Below are positions 1 to 11,881 of a stretch of DNA of 64,000 nucleotides, piece by piece. The DNA is taken from assembly GCA_036874045.1 (NCBI GenBank), contig CM072341.1:18178501-18242500 (forward strand), given 5' to 3'. Under the pieces are notes generated by a model, which saw only the letters and a program-made list of their open reading frames with translations, did not search any database and was not told the origin of the DNA. Numbering within the stretch: position 1 is the first letter of the stretch; each line of letters starts with the position of its first letter. The translations under genes were made by a program, and so were the position numbers. Source of the stretch: Cymodocea nodosa. Taxonomy: Eukaryota > Streptophyta > Magnoliopsida > Alismatales > Cymodoceaceae.

Positions 1-111
1 ACCAGTAGCCAGATGAAGAGCCTCTACTCCTTCCTTCTCATGTGCCACAATAACATTTGGCACCCACCACAGTTGAGTGTAATTTGTAATAGTAGGAACA
101 AAAGGCAATTT
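1..111 (-). CDS. NERD1: NERD1-like exon 10, cut by window edge
   Basis: After a TGGTATCAG acceptor the frame reads KLPFVPTITNYTQLWWVPN and then IVAHEKEGVEALHLATG up to position 1, 37 codons in frame with exon 9. This matches the YIPTITNYTKLWWVPN block that directly follows the basic linker in Arabidopsis, so the 5.8-kb stretch between exons 9 and 10 is a true intron. The exon continues left of the window. Confidence 0.93.
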
Positions 112-3100
112 CTGATACCATTGAGAAAAATTAGTCAGACAAGGACTATCTACCTGCCTATTTGGAATATATTTTCAAAGAGAGGATTTTGACAATCAAG
201 TGCTGTTTGTGCGCCAAGGATACTGTGAAGAAAAAACTGACTATTTGTAAAGCACAAAATTTAGAAATCTAGTGCATCCTTCATCAAAAAGAAGATTGCA
301 AATTGAAAATACTATTGTCCACTTCAAAAGATTCAACCTGTTTCTTAAGTGGTTTCAAAAGATTCAACTTGTTGAATAAGACTAGGAATTGTATGTAAGA
401 AAACTTTGAGTTTAAGATGGCATCATTAAAATTAAGAAACAACCTTCTGAATTCACCAAGACATGCCATTGCTTTATGATAGGGGTGGCAAGCCCTCTCC
501 TATACAGACAGCATCATGCATGAAAACCCTGGTAGAGTTGAACTGAACAAACACTTTAAGGTGCTCAATTCCCTGTACTGGATTATGCAAACCAAGCAGA
601 GCTGAACCAATGAGGGAAAACACCAACATGGTTGTTGGTGCTCAAGCTGGCCACAGAGACACCCAATCAAAATAGCATACTTCTCCATGCCACTCCACAA
701 CTTGCTTCTGCATGTTGGTACACTTCTCAAGGTCACATGGCATCACCCACAGCCCTATCATCATCTGGGCACCAGGCATGAACTTAATGGGCAAGGCATT
801 TTTAGAAGGGTATCTTAAATCCTACAACATAAACACCCACATAACTAAAGCTACTCTAACCTCATAACCACACTGAAATCTGATATTGTCCCATTACAGA
901 CATAAGCATCGAACCCATAGCTTTCATCATCAAGAGTTGGCAAAACTTGTCTTACAAATTAGGGTACCAAGCTCAAGACCATTGTCTAGACCAAACCTTC
1001 CATGGCAAGCATTAACTAATATAAAATTTTAGAGCAATTACTTCAGATTCCAACGCTGTTGCATACTGATGCAATTTTGGAATATTGTACCCTAGAACTA
1101 AGTTTTTAAGATATTTTCCAAAAAGGATAAGATTGAATCTTATTAGATAAGATCAATCAAAATACATAAATCAAAGCAAGTGCTCAAGAAAAAAGGAGAG
1201 AGAAAAAGATACAAGGAGAAACTAAGTTTTAAGATGGCCATTAATGTTTGAAAATGATTAACTTATACAGTATTGTATTGCTCAACATCTTAAGTTTTGG
1301 ACAATAACTCAATTAGTAGATATATGCCACTGATATGTGTGTGTGTAGCTTGCTTAATCCTGAAGTTTCCAGAGTGAAAGATATAGAGATCTTCTAAGAG
1401 CTTTGGGTGTTAAAGGATGGTTTTTATTAGAAAAATCATTCTCATAAGATTTTATTGAAACAAAACTTAATGATATATGTTTAGATGGAAATTATATATT
1501 AATAGAGACTTAAAATATAATGTGTGCTGTTATTGAAAATGGTCTATTAATTGGTAAAACAATATACTGTTATTAAATTAATAAGAACTTTAAGTTACTG
1601 GACATATTGTTCCTATAAACAGCATACTATTTTTAGTTAAATAGTAACCTCATAAAATTACTAGACCAATTTTTGACATACTATTGGATCCAATGACATA
1701 TCATTTTGTAACACACAATAATCAACTAAAATCTCTAAATAAGAAAACAGTATATCATTACCAAATAGTTGTACTTCATTTAATCATCTATAGCCTAAAA
1801 TAGCAAACAACATACTGGCTTTTGGCTATCGACATACCGTTTTCTAGAACAGGTGAAACAAGTCTTTGGTAAATAGAAGATCTACTTGGATGGTATATAA
1901 GGTTAAGAATAAATAAACAATATACCAATGGTTTCACCAGCATACTGCTTTTTGAAGTAGGTCTAACAAGATATGAAAAATGAAAGATCCAGACTTGCTT
2001 TTTTTGTACTGATTGGATAATAATTGTGTAGATGCTTAAAAAATGATATACCAATATAATGAATAACAAACTGATTTATTAGTGGCAAGTGTAGAACAAA
2101 ATGTCTGATTAAGAGACAACTGTATAAGAATTCAGATAACGGTTTATCAATTTACAAATGACATACCAATTTTGTGAAGATTCTAACATATCCTAACAAA
2201 TTAACTTTCTATGTTTTAAAACTCTAACCCTCACATTATATATACACTTGATTCCATGATGCATAAGGTAATGCCTCCACATGCATTCACTTCTATAGCA
2301 TTCACGACATTGATTTAACATCATTTTGAGCCATCTTAAGGTTAAAGGAGGATTGATCAAGACTAAAATTTCTTGTTGTGCACAAGTTCTTCATTATGTC
2401 CGTCTATGAGAGTTGAATGCTTCAAGTCCATGAAAATTTAACTAAGTTATGTGACCGAAAAGTTGAGAAATATTTATGTGGTTGTTTTATTGCATTGATT
2501 TGATGTTTTGTTTTGCACTTAAACGTTATTAAAATCTATTTCATTGAGTTCTGATGAGAGATACATCGATTTTGGTGTAAACACCTTAGATTTGAGGTAA
2601 AACTCCTAGGTTTATGAGTGAAATTGCACTTGATAGGGTGTTTACCAAATAAGAGTTGGTGCTAGCTTGAAACTAACAGAGGTTGTAGTGTTAGTATGTA
2701 AAACATTGGAGGTTGTAGTGTTAGCTTAAAAGCACTGAATGTTGCAATGTGTTTCTTGCAAAACACTGAGTTAAGGATTAAGTGTTGAGCCCATAAAAGT
2801 ACTAGGTGTAAATATTGATGTTGAACTTGTAAAAACACCAAACTTAGTAAAAAAACAAATAACAAACTCATAGAGTGGACATACTCAGTTTCAATAATCA
2901 CTATAAAAATTGGTTGTATTATTTCTTTGTAATTTACTCTTATAGTTCATTTGATTTTTCATTATTTATTTGCATATCATTTTTACTCTACTATAATTTT
3001 TGGTTTTGCATCAAATGATTTTTAAATGAAGTATTTATTTAAATGAGTTTTATCGAAATGTTTTTAAATAGTTTAAAAGTCGTTAGTCACTTTTATTTAG

Positions 3101-6100
3101 TGAAGTAAATTGATGTTAACAAGTAGTATCAGAGTCAAAGGTCACAGATTTAAGCCTCAGTGAATGTATGCTAGTGGGGTGGATTGTTGAGTGATTATGG
3201 CAAGTGGTTGTTGATGCTAAAGGTTGAGATGGACCTAGTCATGATCAATCATGACAAGGAGCTAGTTATACTAAAGGTCATAAGTGGTGTGGAGATTGAG
3301 GATGGGGCAAATCACACCTGGAGTGGTAAGCCAAGTCATTGCCTTCTTGTGGCAAGAGCTAGGGTTGGGCTGAGTCACACTCAAATGACTACATGGTCTA
3401 TTGCTTATAAAAAGGTGTTACGTTCTCACTATCAATTCGAATTTTTGATGCAGTGACAACATCAGATCCTAACAATTTTAAGAAGACTAGGAAGAGAGTG
3501 TGGGGTACTGTTCTATACACTATTTGGTGGTAAGGATGGCTTGAGAGAGATAGTAGGGTATCCATGGTAGCTTAGGATAACACCCACTTTATATCCAAAG
3601 TTATTGGCTATGTGGTAGAATGGATGAGTTAGTGGTGAGATGGTGTCTTTTTCAAGGTGCATATCATTTCTTGGCTTGAGAGTTTGGTGACTGTTTGAGT
3701 AGGACTATTCTCTTTGTGGGAAGCAACTTATATCTTTTTTGTTTCCTCTTTTTCCTTTTCAAATTGTCTTCTTTTCTCTTTTCTTGTGGCATATAAGAAT
3801 TGATGAGGAGACATCAGCTCTTACATCATGTGGCATATAGGAATTGAGACCTTGACCTATGTATACCAATGTAATCACTTGTGGATAGATAAACACCATA
3901 AAGCATAAACTAGTGGTCAGGTACAAAGCAAGTCTTGTTGTACATGAGTTCAACCAAACCTATAAGATTGATTAGATAGAGATTCTCCCTAGTTGCTAAA
4001 CTAAATTCAATCTGGGTGCTTTTTTTATCACTATGAATATAGTATGGGAGATACACTACATGAATATAAAAAATGTCTTTCTCTATGGCAACCTAACAAA
4101 GTAAGTATTGACAAAGTAACCTCTAAAGTATATTGCTTAGGAGAAGGCTCTTATAGACTGAAACAGAGTTTACATGCTTACTTTGGAAAATTTAGTACAA
4201 TTGTTAAGCAAAGAGGCTTCAAGAGATGTACTGTTGATCATTCAATATTTTATAAGAAATCTACAATTGGATGCATTATTCTTACAATTTATGTTAATAT
4301 ATTGATGACAAATAGTGATTTTGCAAGCATATTAAAAGTAAAAAAGTACCATAGGGCATACTTTGTCACTAAAGATATGGGTAGATCATGTTATTTTTTA
4401 GAAATTGAATTTGCCTATTCTAAGAAGAGGATGCTACTATCTCAAAAGAGGTATACCTTAAACTTGCCACCAGAGAAAGGACTTAAATTGCAAGCCTAAA
4501 AGTACCCCTATGGAGTAGAAATACAAACTTTTGGGATGATACTTCTATTTCTTCAGAGAATACAAACCAATACAGGAAATTGATTGCCAAACTAATTTAT
4601 TTGACAATTACTCAACCTAATATTGCCTTTGCTGTTAGTTTCTGTCACAATTCATGCACAAACCCAAGGCAATTCATTGGAAATGAGTTATTTGTGTGCT
4701 TTCCTACGTTAAAGGGATCTCCAGGAAAGGATTTATCTACAGAAAAAATAATCACATCAAGAGTAAGGTCCTTTTGGACTCAAGTTATGCAAGAGATAGA
4801 AGTGATAGGAAGTCCATTTTGAACTATCATATATATATATATATATGTTGCGATGAACCTTGTGGCATGGCATAGCAAAAAACATAATGTGGTATTTAAA
4901 TCCAGTGTTGAAGCTGAATACAAGTCCATGACCCAAATAGCTCATGAGATGATGTAGATTAGGTCTTTTCTGATGGAACTTAGAGTTGATGTTGAAACTC
5001 CCATGGACATGCATTGCAGCAACCATATTGTTATATTTATTGTAAATAATCCTACCTTTCATGAGAGGAAGAAACATATTAAGGTTGACTATCATTACAT
5101 TTAAGATATTGTGATAAGCAAAATCATCTATACACCATGCACTCAATCTTTAAAGTAGAAAAACAGACATCTTCACTAAAGGTCTAGTTAGACATGATGG
5201 ATATATATACTTTAACTTGAAGGGGAGTGTTGGAGCCTATTATGTTTACCATGTCACTAGTGGCTATGTAAATGGATAATTGGATATCCATTGTATCCAA
5301 TCCTATACATGTGCTCTTGTAATCCCTAATTAGGGTTAACCTAAAGATAGAAAATCATCTCTTTCTACTCTCCACCTTGAACAACATAGTGTGCAAATGA
5401 ATTTGTAAAAATTCCTAGACAATAAACACAACATAATATCATCTAAAAGTCATAAATTACAAATTATCTTATGATAAAAGTGAATACACAATAAGAAAAC
5501 AAGAGGTCCAAAGTCTAGATGCTATTAAAATAAATAAGTAAAACAGTAAAAAGATACTTTAAATAGTGTTGGACCATTGGTGGATCCCTAACAAAATCAC
5601 ATAAAGATCTGATTAATTCTTAAAGGAGGTTGGGTGTCTCTAGGTGTTGCCAAAAAAAAACCTGGAAGATTAAGCGCCCACTTCAACAACCATGACTAGG
5701 ATAATGGTCTTGCATTGGAAATAATGTATCCCACTTCAATGTGAAATTCTGTATTCACTATTTATAAGGGATTATCCCATAGGAATAATATCAATCTCTT
5801 CTTACCTCTCTCTATAGCTTTTAACAACTAAAAAATCTTTATTTTCTTTAGCAATGAAATTCAGAAATAAACCTTTTTTGATCTTGTTGATCCAGCATAA
5901 CTTGCAGCTTTACCAATCACTCTTGAGATTTTACTGGGTGAATCCTTCCCAGGAGCATGGTTTTCAACAGGTATCTGGAAAGGATTCGTTGAAACTTTTC
6001 CATTTGTTTTCTTCAAAGCCTTCCTCTTGTGTCTTCTGAAGTGTGCCAAATGAAAATAAGTGTCTTCTCTCCTGTCCTATTGATGAGATTAACAAGATTA

Positions 6101-9100
6101 AGTAATTAACAATTTAACTTCAATAACTGATTGAAAAGTACAGAATAGGGGAGTTGAATTTTACCCATATGTGTGGCATAATTCCAAGAACCGATTCTCT
6201 AAATTCTCTGCATTCAAACTGCCAATACACATAATAACATGAAGAGTGTCTGGGGAGGCTAGAGAAGGAAATCTCACATTTGCATTATCAGTCCATATAT
6301 CAAAACATATGTTATAGGAAAGTAGGAACACAAAGAACTCAAACAACCGCTTTCAGTTCTCAACATAGATCATCATCAAATGAAAAGCAAATAAAAATGC
6401 ACTTCACCAATTGACAAAAGTTACTGTACTGTGATCGCAGCTACTAATTCACAACCCTAAAGTTTACTTGGCATCATCCAAATCAAGCATTACATGCTCA
6501 GACAATAAAAATAAACAACTGATAAGTTGTGTGACCCCATAAATTCATTTATTAAAAAGGTTTTTAAAATAACCATACTCACATTTCAACATGTTGTTTT
6601 TGCATCATAAAGAGCACATTTTGATCCTAAATATGTCCTATAAATTACTCATACTGCTGAAAACTGTTAAAACGTTGCAAATCTATAATAATAGGATCTC
6701 TAAATTAATAAACATAGATTGACTAACAGAACAAGGTTATTAAGGTGCCAAGGAAAATAGAGTTGGGTGCCTTGCGCAATTTTTTCAAAAATGTGCTTAA
6801 ATTTATTTCTAAAAAGTTCATTTTTAAATAGTATCATGCATTGCTATACCTACTTTAGACTTGAAAAACATTAGTTAAATATTGCAAATATATAAAATAA
6901 AATATTTTAAAAAATAAATATAATATTATAAAGCCACAAATTAACTTGTAGACAAAAGGAATGGTTATTAATAAAAAAGCTCCAATCACCCAATTCTAAA
7001 TAAACCCATTAAAAATCCTTAGAAGCACTAATAACATAATTGACTTCTATTGGATTCATTGCCAGATCTTATAAAAGATCCAGATTGAAATAAAAAAAGT
7101 TTGGCATAAAAATGCCCAGCAGTTCAGATGCACAGGCAGACATCTTTTTTTTTGAGTGGCAACCAAGGATATATTAAAATCAAGAAAAAGGAGGCCTACA
7201 CAAGTCATAGGAAGGCTGAAATCAATGGAAACAAAACAGAAACAAAGGAAATTGGGTCTCAAGGAATGAAACCCCACCAAAACAAAAAAAGAAAGACTCA
7301 TAAAGAAGAAAACTAACGCAGCTAGAGCCCCACAATGTGATAAAAAAAGACAGACGCATAGGGACCCATCTTAATAACCTTGTCATAGACTATGATATTT
7401 TTGTGTTGTTCATGAAAGCACCATCAAAAATATTTCCTTGTAATATAAAATTTGAAATCAGTGTGAATTACTTGATTAAAATTGAAGAGAAGTAATTTTG
7501 AAAAAATAATTCTATTAAATGATAATTCAACAAAGGACTATAACGATATCCTGTTTTTTAAGAAATATGATAGAATCATATCCTCCTATTCAACTACTTC
7601 AACCATTTTCAAACACCCCACAGAATTCTCAATGCATGCGACAATTTGATTGTCCATCCATTGTATACTTCATTAATATCTCAAAACTTCTTTCATTGTA
7701 AAAATGAAAAGAAGGTGGTAAGCTTCTCAGAAACAAATAATGCAGATAAAGTTTTGAAAATTTTAGCATACATTAATTATTTATTTAACATGATATAATT
7801 AAGCATATTTGTAATGATATCTGGTTATGCAGGCACATACCTGACCAGGATGGCGAGTATTCAGTGAATGAACATCAAGCTTGTAGTTATGCTGTGGAAT
7901 TAATTGTGATGTATCTGAGTGATGTGCCTCAATGTTCTGCAACAATGAAAACATGTATACACAAATGACTCCCTTTTAACGATAAAGTGAACTCCTACGC
8001 TGACAAGGACCTAAAAAAGTTTTGATTGTAACTTTTGCAAGCAAGAACCACAATGCAGGTAGGCAAAGATGGAATACAATAAAAGGATAGAATATCAGAA
8101 CATCAATGTGAAAGAAACTAAACTGAAAACAAGGCAGCATTTGAACATTGGAGGAATGTCACCATCTGGGAGAGAGAGAGAGAGGGAGGGAGGAGGAGGA
8201 GGAGGAAGACAATGGGAAGAATGGGGCGATAAATGGGAACTCTGGGGGAGAAGAGTGTCAAATGAAACACTAAAGAATGTGAACATAAAGTCATCTAACA
8301 CATTTACCAACTCAGGTGCCCACTTTAGTCAGGTGATGGGAGTGATTCAGGCAAAGAACAGGGCAACCCAGGCATGCAAAAAAGCTTAAATACTATCAGT
8401 CTAAACAAAAATGCATAAACAAATATGAACAATTTAGAAAATGGATTCATCAACTTTCTTGAAAAGCAAGCATAGTCCGTTAGTTTTCAAAAACAAGCAA
8501 GAACTAGGTAAGAACGAACCTCATTCTTCCTACTCCAACGGACTATACCACTTCGACCAGCAAATGCATAGAACGCAAAATGGCGCAAATCTACAGTTTT
8601 TTCACCATTCCCATCTTGCTGCAGAGGAATTCAAATAAATAGCTATATATGACAACAAAATATTTTAAATCACAAAATGAAAACCCTGAAACAACCAAGA
8701 CAAATGATATTTTTGCATGATATTAATGAGAATACATCATCATTTTTCTCCATAGGATTAATGCAACGTTTTGTTAAAACAACTTTCTAGCGTCAATTGC
8801 AAAATATGTTAGAGTGTAATTGTATTCAGATTTGAAATAAGGAATATGGTGCTTTAAATACAGTAAAGAATGGAAGAAAAGACAATACCTCTTCATTAGC
8901 ACTTCGATGGTGGTGGTTTGCAATTTCCTCTTCCATGATTGACTCCTCAAATGGATCCATGTAACTCTAGTATAACGTGAGAAAATGAATAATTTAGAAG
9001 TAGAGGAATTCACATAAAATTATCAATCACTGAAAGCAAGAACAACAAACACTTTTGATTGCTGGATGATAAAAACATGAAACAAAATACATGTAATCAA

Positions 9101-11881
9101 AGAAATAATAACATTAACAGTGATATTTGATAGAGGCTCTCCAGAAAACATTTTGTGTAGATTGTGAGTGAGTATTTGATGCATATGCCATCTGCTTGAT
9201 TTGACCTTAACACCAATTTTTACTAAAGCTTGTTCCCAAGGTTAGATATGCACTCACATTGAAAGGACACATACACATAAGTTTGATTTTTTAGTTTAGT
9301 TGATCTTTTCTGAGGAAATGGGATGCTGTTTTAGTAGATTTTTGGCACTTGCATCTCTTTATACTTGTTTAGAGGTTGCTGGCATCCATTTTCTCTCCGT
9401 GCATTTCATTTTTTCCAATGTATATGTTTCGTAGCATGAGCATGATCAGGTTATTACATGAAAAAGAATTTTTAAGAATATAAGAAAATCATCAATCAAA
9501 AAAATTCATGCATATCATAATCTAAATAGATCTTTTTAACCAAAATAGCAGGAACAACATTTGATATGATTTATCAATCTAATTATGGACATGCAATGAA
9601 GGTAAAACACAGATGCAAGAAGAGTTACGACTTATGATATCAAAGATTCACTTAAATTTACATGGTTATAGAGCTTATATGATGTGGTCTTGCATATATT
9701 GCAACAAATAGCTCTATTTTATGGAATTTATGGTCATTGAATAATGTAGTAGTATTATAATCACTAAATAGGTCTCATACCAAAGTCTTAACTTCATATG
9801 AACTACGCTATATAAATACAATCTTTTGAGTAAGAGAATGCAAGAAACAGATCAGCTCAACATCAAGAAACAAGATGTCATGCTATTCTTAGGACATCTA
9901 TAGGAGGAAAACAGCACATCTAAATTAACAGATATCAGGCAACTCTGTAAAAGATCAAAAAAAAAAGTAGGAATTGAGTCAACTATGATCTAAAATGGTA
10001 GGCATACATGATGCTTCATTTCCATTCTTCCTCCAACAATAATCAGTCCTGCATCCCCATGCTTCAATGTATAATTGCTAATAGAAATTGATACCTCACT
10101 ATGGTGGGCACCATGGGGAAAATCTTTCTGGAAGTGAATAACCAAATCATTAAGTGTATAGAATGATAATTGTATCAGTAGGCGGAAGTAGAAAAATGAT
10201 AGAATATCATGCAAGTGACTGGGTGCAACAATACATTAGCTTATATTAAGTATGAAGCATGTGCATACCTGTAAATTATTCTCCCAAAGCTTTTTCAGGT
10301 TATGATCAAAGCACATAACTGACCACCCTGATGTGACAACCACCAAGACCTGCTTTCTTATTTCTCCATGTTTGTAAGTGCGATCAACATAGCCTGCAGC
10401 CATAGCCACAGCCCGTCGACCAGATAAAACCCTGATTTTGTCTGGTAATAAGGATAACTCTGAAAGTAAGCGTGCTTCAGTAAACCCTTCGTCAACACGC
10501 CGAATATGGGGCTCCAGGACCTAGTAGGATTATAAGTCAAGAGATGCTACTGTATCTATACCACATTCAAAGCAAAAGGAAGCAGATGATATTGTGGGCA
10601 TGCATAGTGTAAAGTATATAGCTAAATTTTGAAGACAATGATAACAATCCAACCCATAATTTCATTAAGTGAGGTTGGCCACATGAATCATTTTCTTCCA
10701 AGTATTTTTATCTATTGCCGAATCTTTGGTTAAATTATATAAATTTAAATATTTATTTAATATTTCTATATTACATAAATTATACAGATTTAAATCTTTA
10801 TTTACAATTTCTAACAAAGTACTTTCAAACTTACCTCTACTTCTTTTAATTTCTTTCATAGTAATTAATTCTCCTCTTCTAACCTGTATATTTCTTGGTC
10901 TTTTAGGGATACGACCAAATCACTTAAGTCAATTTTTTAATCTTATCTTCATTTGGTGCAACTCTTACTTTATTCCTAATAAAATTACCTTTTAGCTTAC
11001 GACTTATAATAACATTATTCATCTTTCTAAGCAAATAGATTTCAACAACATTAACTTCGTACTTTACAACCCAGAATTTTGAGTCATAAAGTATAACTAA
11101 GTAAATAGCAGTTTTATAGAATTTTTATTACATAGCAGTAAATAGCAGGTATCATTCTACTTGATAACACTGTAAAAATATTTCTCCATTTCATCCATCC
11201 TACTTTAATATTCTAAATAATATCCTCAATAATTTCATCATTGCTACTTATCATAGATTCAGTGTATTTGAAAGTTTTACTTTTATGAATCTTATAGTCA
11301 TTTAAGTATTTACCTAGAATTTGAAGATGGAAAAAAGAAAAATTCACATAATAAGCATGTGAGAAAAGCAAAATGATACAATAGTTGAAACAATAAGATG
11401 CAATTCAACTCGTGTCCTGTAGCTACATCTCTTGCACGAACACACACTTTACCTGAATCTTGGCGTCGTGAGTTGCAACGAGTACCTCACTCCTCCCATC
11501 TCCATTCAAGTCAGCTACAAGTGGTGGTGGCAGACGCTCTGCTTCGTACTTAATGGGGTAATCATCAGAAAGATGGTACCACGCCTCCTCAAAAGAAAAA
11601 TCCCCACCATGCTGATGAAGAAACCAACACGACAGAAGTAACTTCAACACACGGGTAAATCTAACAACAGACTAGCATAACATTCCAAAAACCATGTCAT
11701 CGACCACTACCTAACTCCCAGTGCGATATGCACCCTACAAGACGCCGTTTTCGACAGATGTACAAATAATGTTACATGAACCTCGTGAGTTCCAAGCAAG
11801 GGAGGTGGAGACAAAAACCTGAAGCGAAAAGAAGATGGCGAAGGCGGCGAGGAGAAGGATCCCCAAGTCACGCTTCCTCAT
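1..11881 (-). CDS. NERD1: FG-GAP repeat / integrin-alpha-like membrane protein, NERD1 (At3g51050) orthologue; 10 exons, runs off left edge
   Basis: Exons in transcription order: 11819-11881, 11453-11611, 10269-10520, 10008-10127, 8889-8966, 8520-8618, 7841-7936, 6165-6218, 5873-6076, 1-111. Each has AG before and GT after it, and each length is a multiple of three, so all introns are phase 0; together they give 412 codons. The protein matches my memory of Arabidopsis At3g51050: N-terminal hydrophobic anchor, FG-GAP motif ADLNGDGRSEVLVATHD, then SGRRAVAMAAGYVDRTYK, RHPGQFECREF and LAHFRRHKRKALKK. The Arabidopsis protein is about 700 residues, so some 285 residues, including the expected C-terminal membrane segment, should lie left of position 1. 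NERD1 is reported as a Golgi-associated membrane protein that interacts genetically with the exocyst in root growth; its molecular activity is not settled. No break is seen in the coding exons. Confidence 0.93.
112..1640. other. Intron 9 of NERD1-like gene, distal part, no identified content
   Basis: AT-rich intron. The minus strand has a fairly open stretch around 500-780, but I recognise no family in it and it does not continue the NERD1-like reading frame. Nothing else can be supported here. Confidence 0.5.
1640..3480 (+). repeat. Probable LTR remnant and internal stub of an LTR retrotransposon
   Basis: From about 1670 to 2170 there are degenerate units with the theme 'cataccgttttct' / 'catactgctttttg', and similar phrases occur again at 16950-17500 and 23520-23670. 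A block ending ...TTGATGTTAACA at about 3121 is followed by AGTAGTATCAGAGTC, which resembles a plant LTR end followed by an initiator-Met-tRNA primer site. This is an old, broken fossil; family and exact edges are uncertain. Confidence 0.4.
4030..5386 (+). mobile_element. Ty1/Copia fragment: RT tail, RNase H, polypurine tract and short 3' LTR
   Basis: Translated pieces match Copia reverse transcriptase (GEGSYRLKQSLHAYFGKF, then FLEIEFAYSKKRMLLSQKRY) and the start of the Copia RNase H region (RKLIAKLIYLTITQPNIAFA). The element ends with a purine run (about 5218-5227) directly followed by TGTTGGAGCC, the start of a short LTR that I end at ...ACAACA, 5386 (about 160 bp). The 5' half is absent. 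It is a broken fossil with several interruptions, lying in intron 9 of the NERD1-like gene. Its LTR resembles the sequence starting at 28204. Confidence 0.8.
4829..4846. repeat. (AT)n microsatellite inside the Copia remnant
   Basis: An uninterrupted AT dinucleotide run of 18 bases. Confidence 0.9.
5873..6218 (-). CDS. NERD1: NERD1-like exons 8-9: FECREFRES block and basic linker
   Basis: Exon 8 (6165-6218) is only 18 codons, FECREFRESVLGIMPHIW, between a TTGGCAG acceptor and a GTAAAA donor. Exon 9 (5873-6076, 68 codons) begins DRREDTYFHLAHFRRHKRK, goes through a Lys/Ser/Pro-rich low-complexity linker (KDSPSKISRVIGKAASYAG) and ends STRSKK before GTTTAT. Arabidopsis has arginine where exon 8 ends ...PHIW, otherwise the block is nearly the same. 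The linker is probably disordered and separates two propeller halves; that is inference. Confidence 0.92.
7100..7330 (-). mobile_element. LINE 3' tail, reverse orientation
   Basis: A T-run at about 7145-7153 (poly(A) on the minus strand) is preceded on the minus strand by a text like TAATATATCCTTGGTTGCC, typical of plant L1 3' ends. It is short and 5'-truncated and lies in an intron of the NERD1-like gene. No coding domain remains. Confidence 0.5.
7841..10520 (-). CDS. NERD1: NERD1-like exons 3-7: middle of the lumenal beta-propeller region
   Basis: Exon 3 (10269-10520, 84 codons) starts VLEPHIRRVDEGF and ends LKKLWENNLQ. Exon 4 (10008-10127, 40 codons) contains ISNYTLKHGDAGLIIVGG and ends RMEMKHH. 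Exon 5 (8889-8966, 26 codons) begins SYMDPFEE and has a histidine triplet. Exon 6 (8520-8618, 33 codons) contains LRHFAFYAFAGRSGIVRW. Exon 7 (7841-7936, 32 codons) runs NIEAHHSDTSQLIPQH to LNTRHPGQ. The repeated hydrophobic-strand then G-[DR]-[AS]-G pattern is what quinoprotein/FG-GAP blades look like. The start of exon 6 could shift by one codon because two AG sites lie close together. Confidence 0.92.
8170..8208. repeat. Purine (GA)n/(GGA)n low-complexity tract
   Basis: GAGA repeats pass into GGA repeats on the plus strand, which is a polypyrimidine tract in the sense of the NERD1-like transcript. It lies about 310 bases downstream of the donor of exon 6, well inside the intron. Confidence 0.9.
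10645..11335 (-). mobile_element. RTE-type LINE 3' fragment, reverse orientation
   Basis: The sequence from 'ttaagtgaggttggccacatgaatcattttcttcc' onward is the reverse complement of the text that ends the forward copy near 35380 ('ggaagaaaaaaattcatgtagttgaccccatgtagtg'). Shared blocks on the reverse side are 'attaattctcctcttctaacctgtat' and 'tcttttagggatacgaccaaatcacttaagtcaa'. The parent family is recognisable as RTE in the forward copy. It lies between exons 2 and 3 of the NERD1-like gene. Confidence 0.7.
11453..11881 (-). CDS. NERD1: NERD1-like exons 1-2: start codon, signal anchor and first FG-GAP motif
   Basis: Exon 1 (11819-11881) is 21 codons starting MRKRDLGILLLAAFAIFF, a basic tip followed by a hydrophobic stretch, which is a signal peptide or signal anchor. 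I chose this ATG because the same MRKRDL start is remembered for the Arabidopsis protein and because exon 1 ends in CAG before GT. Exon 2 (11453-11611) begins HGGDFSFEEAW after a TCATCAG acceptor and carries the calcium-site-like DLNGDGRSE of an FG-GAP/beta-propeller blade. A longer open frame reads upstream of exon 2 but has no ATG; that part is intron. The opposite strand is open across exon 1, which looks like chance in GC-rich sequence. Confidence 0.92.

Noticed and set aside
11612-11650. Upstream extension of NERD1-like exon 2 as the protein start
   Set aside because: There is no ATG in that frame. A TCATCAG acceptor and a separate MRKRDL exon at 11819-11881 fit the family better.
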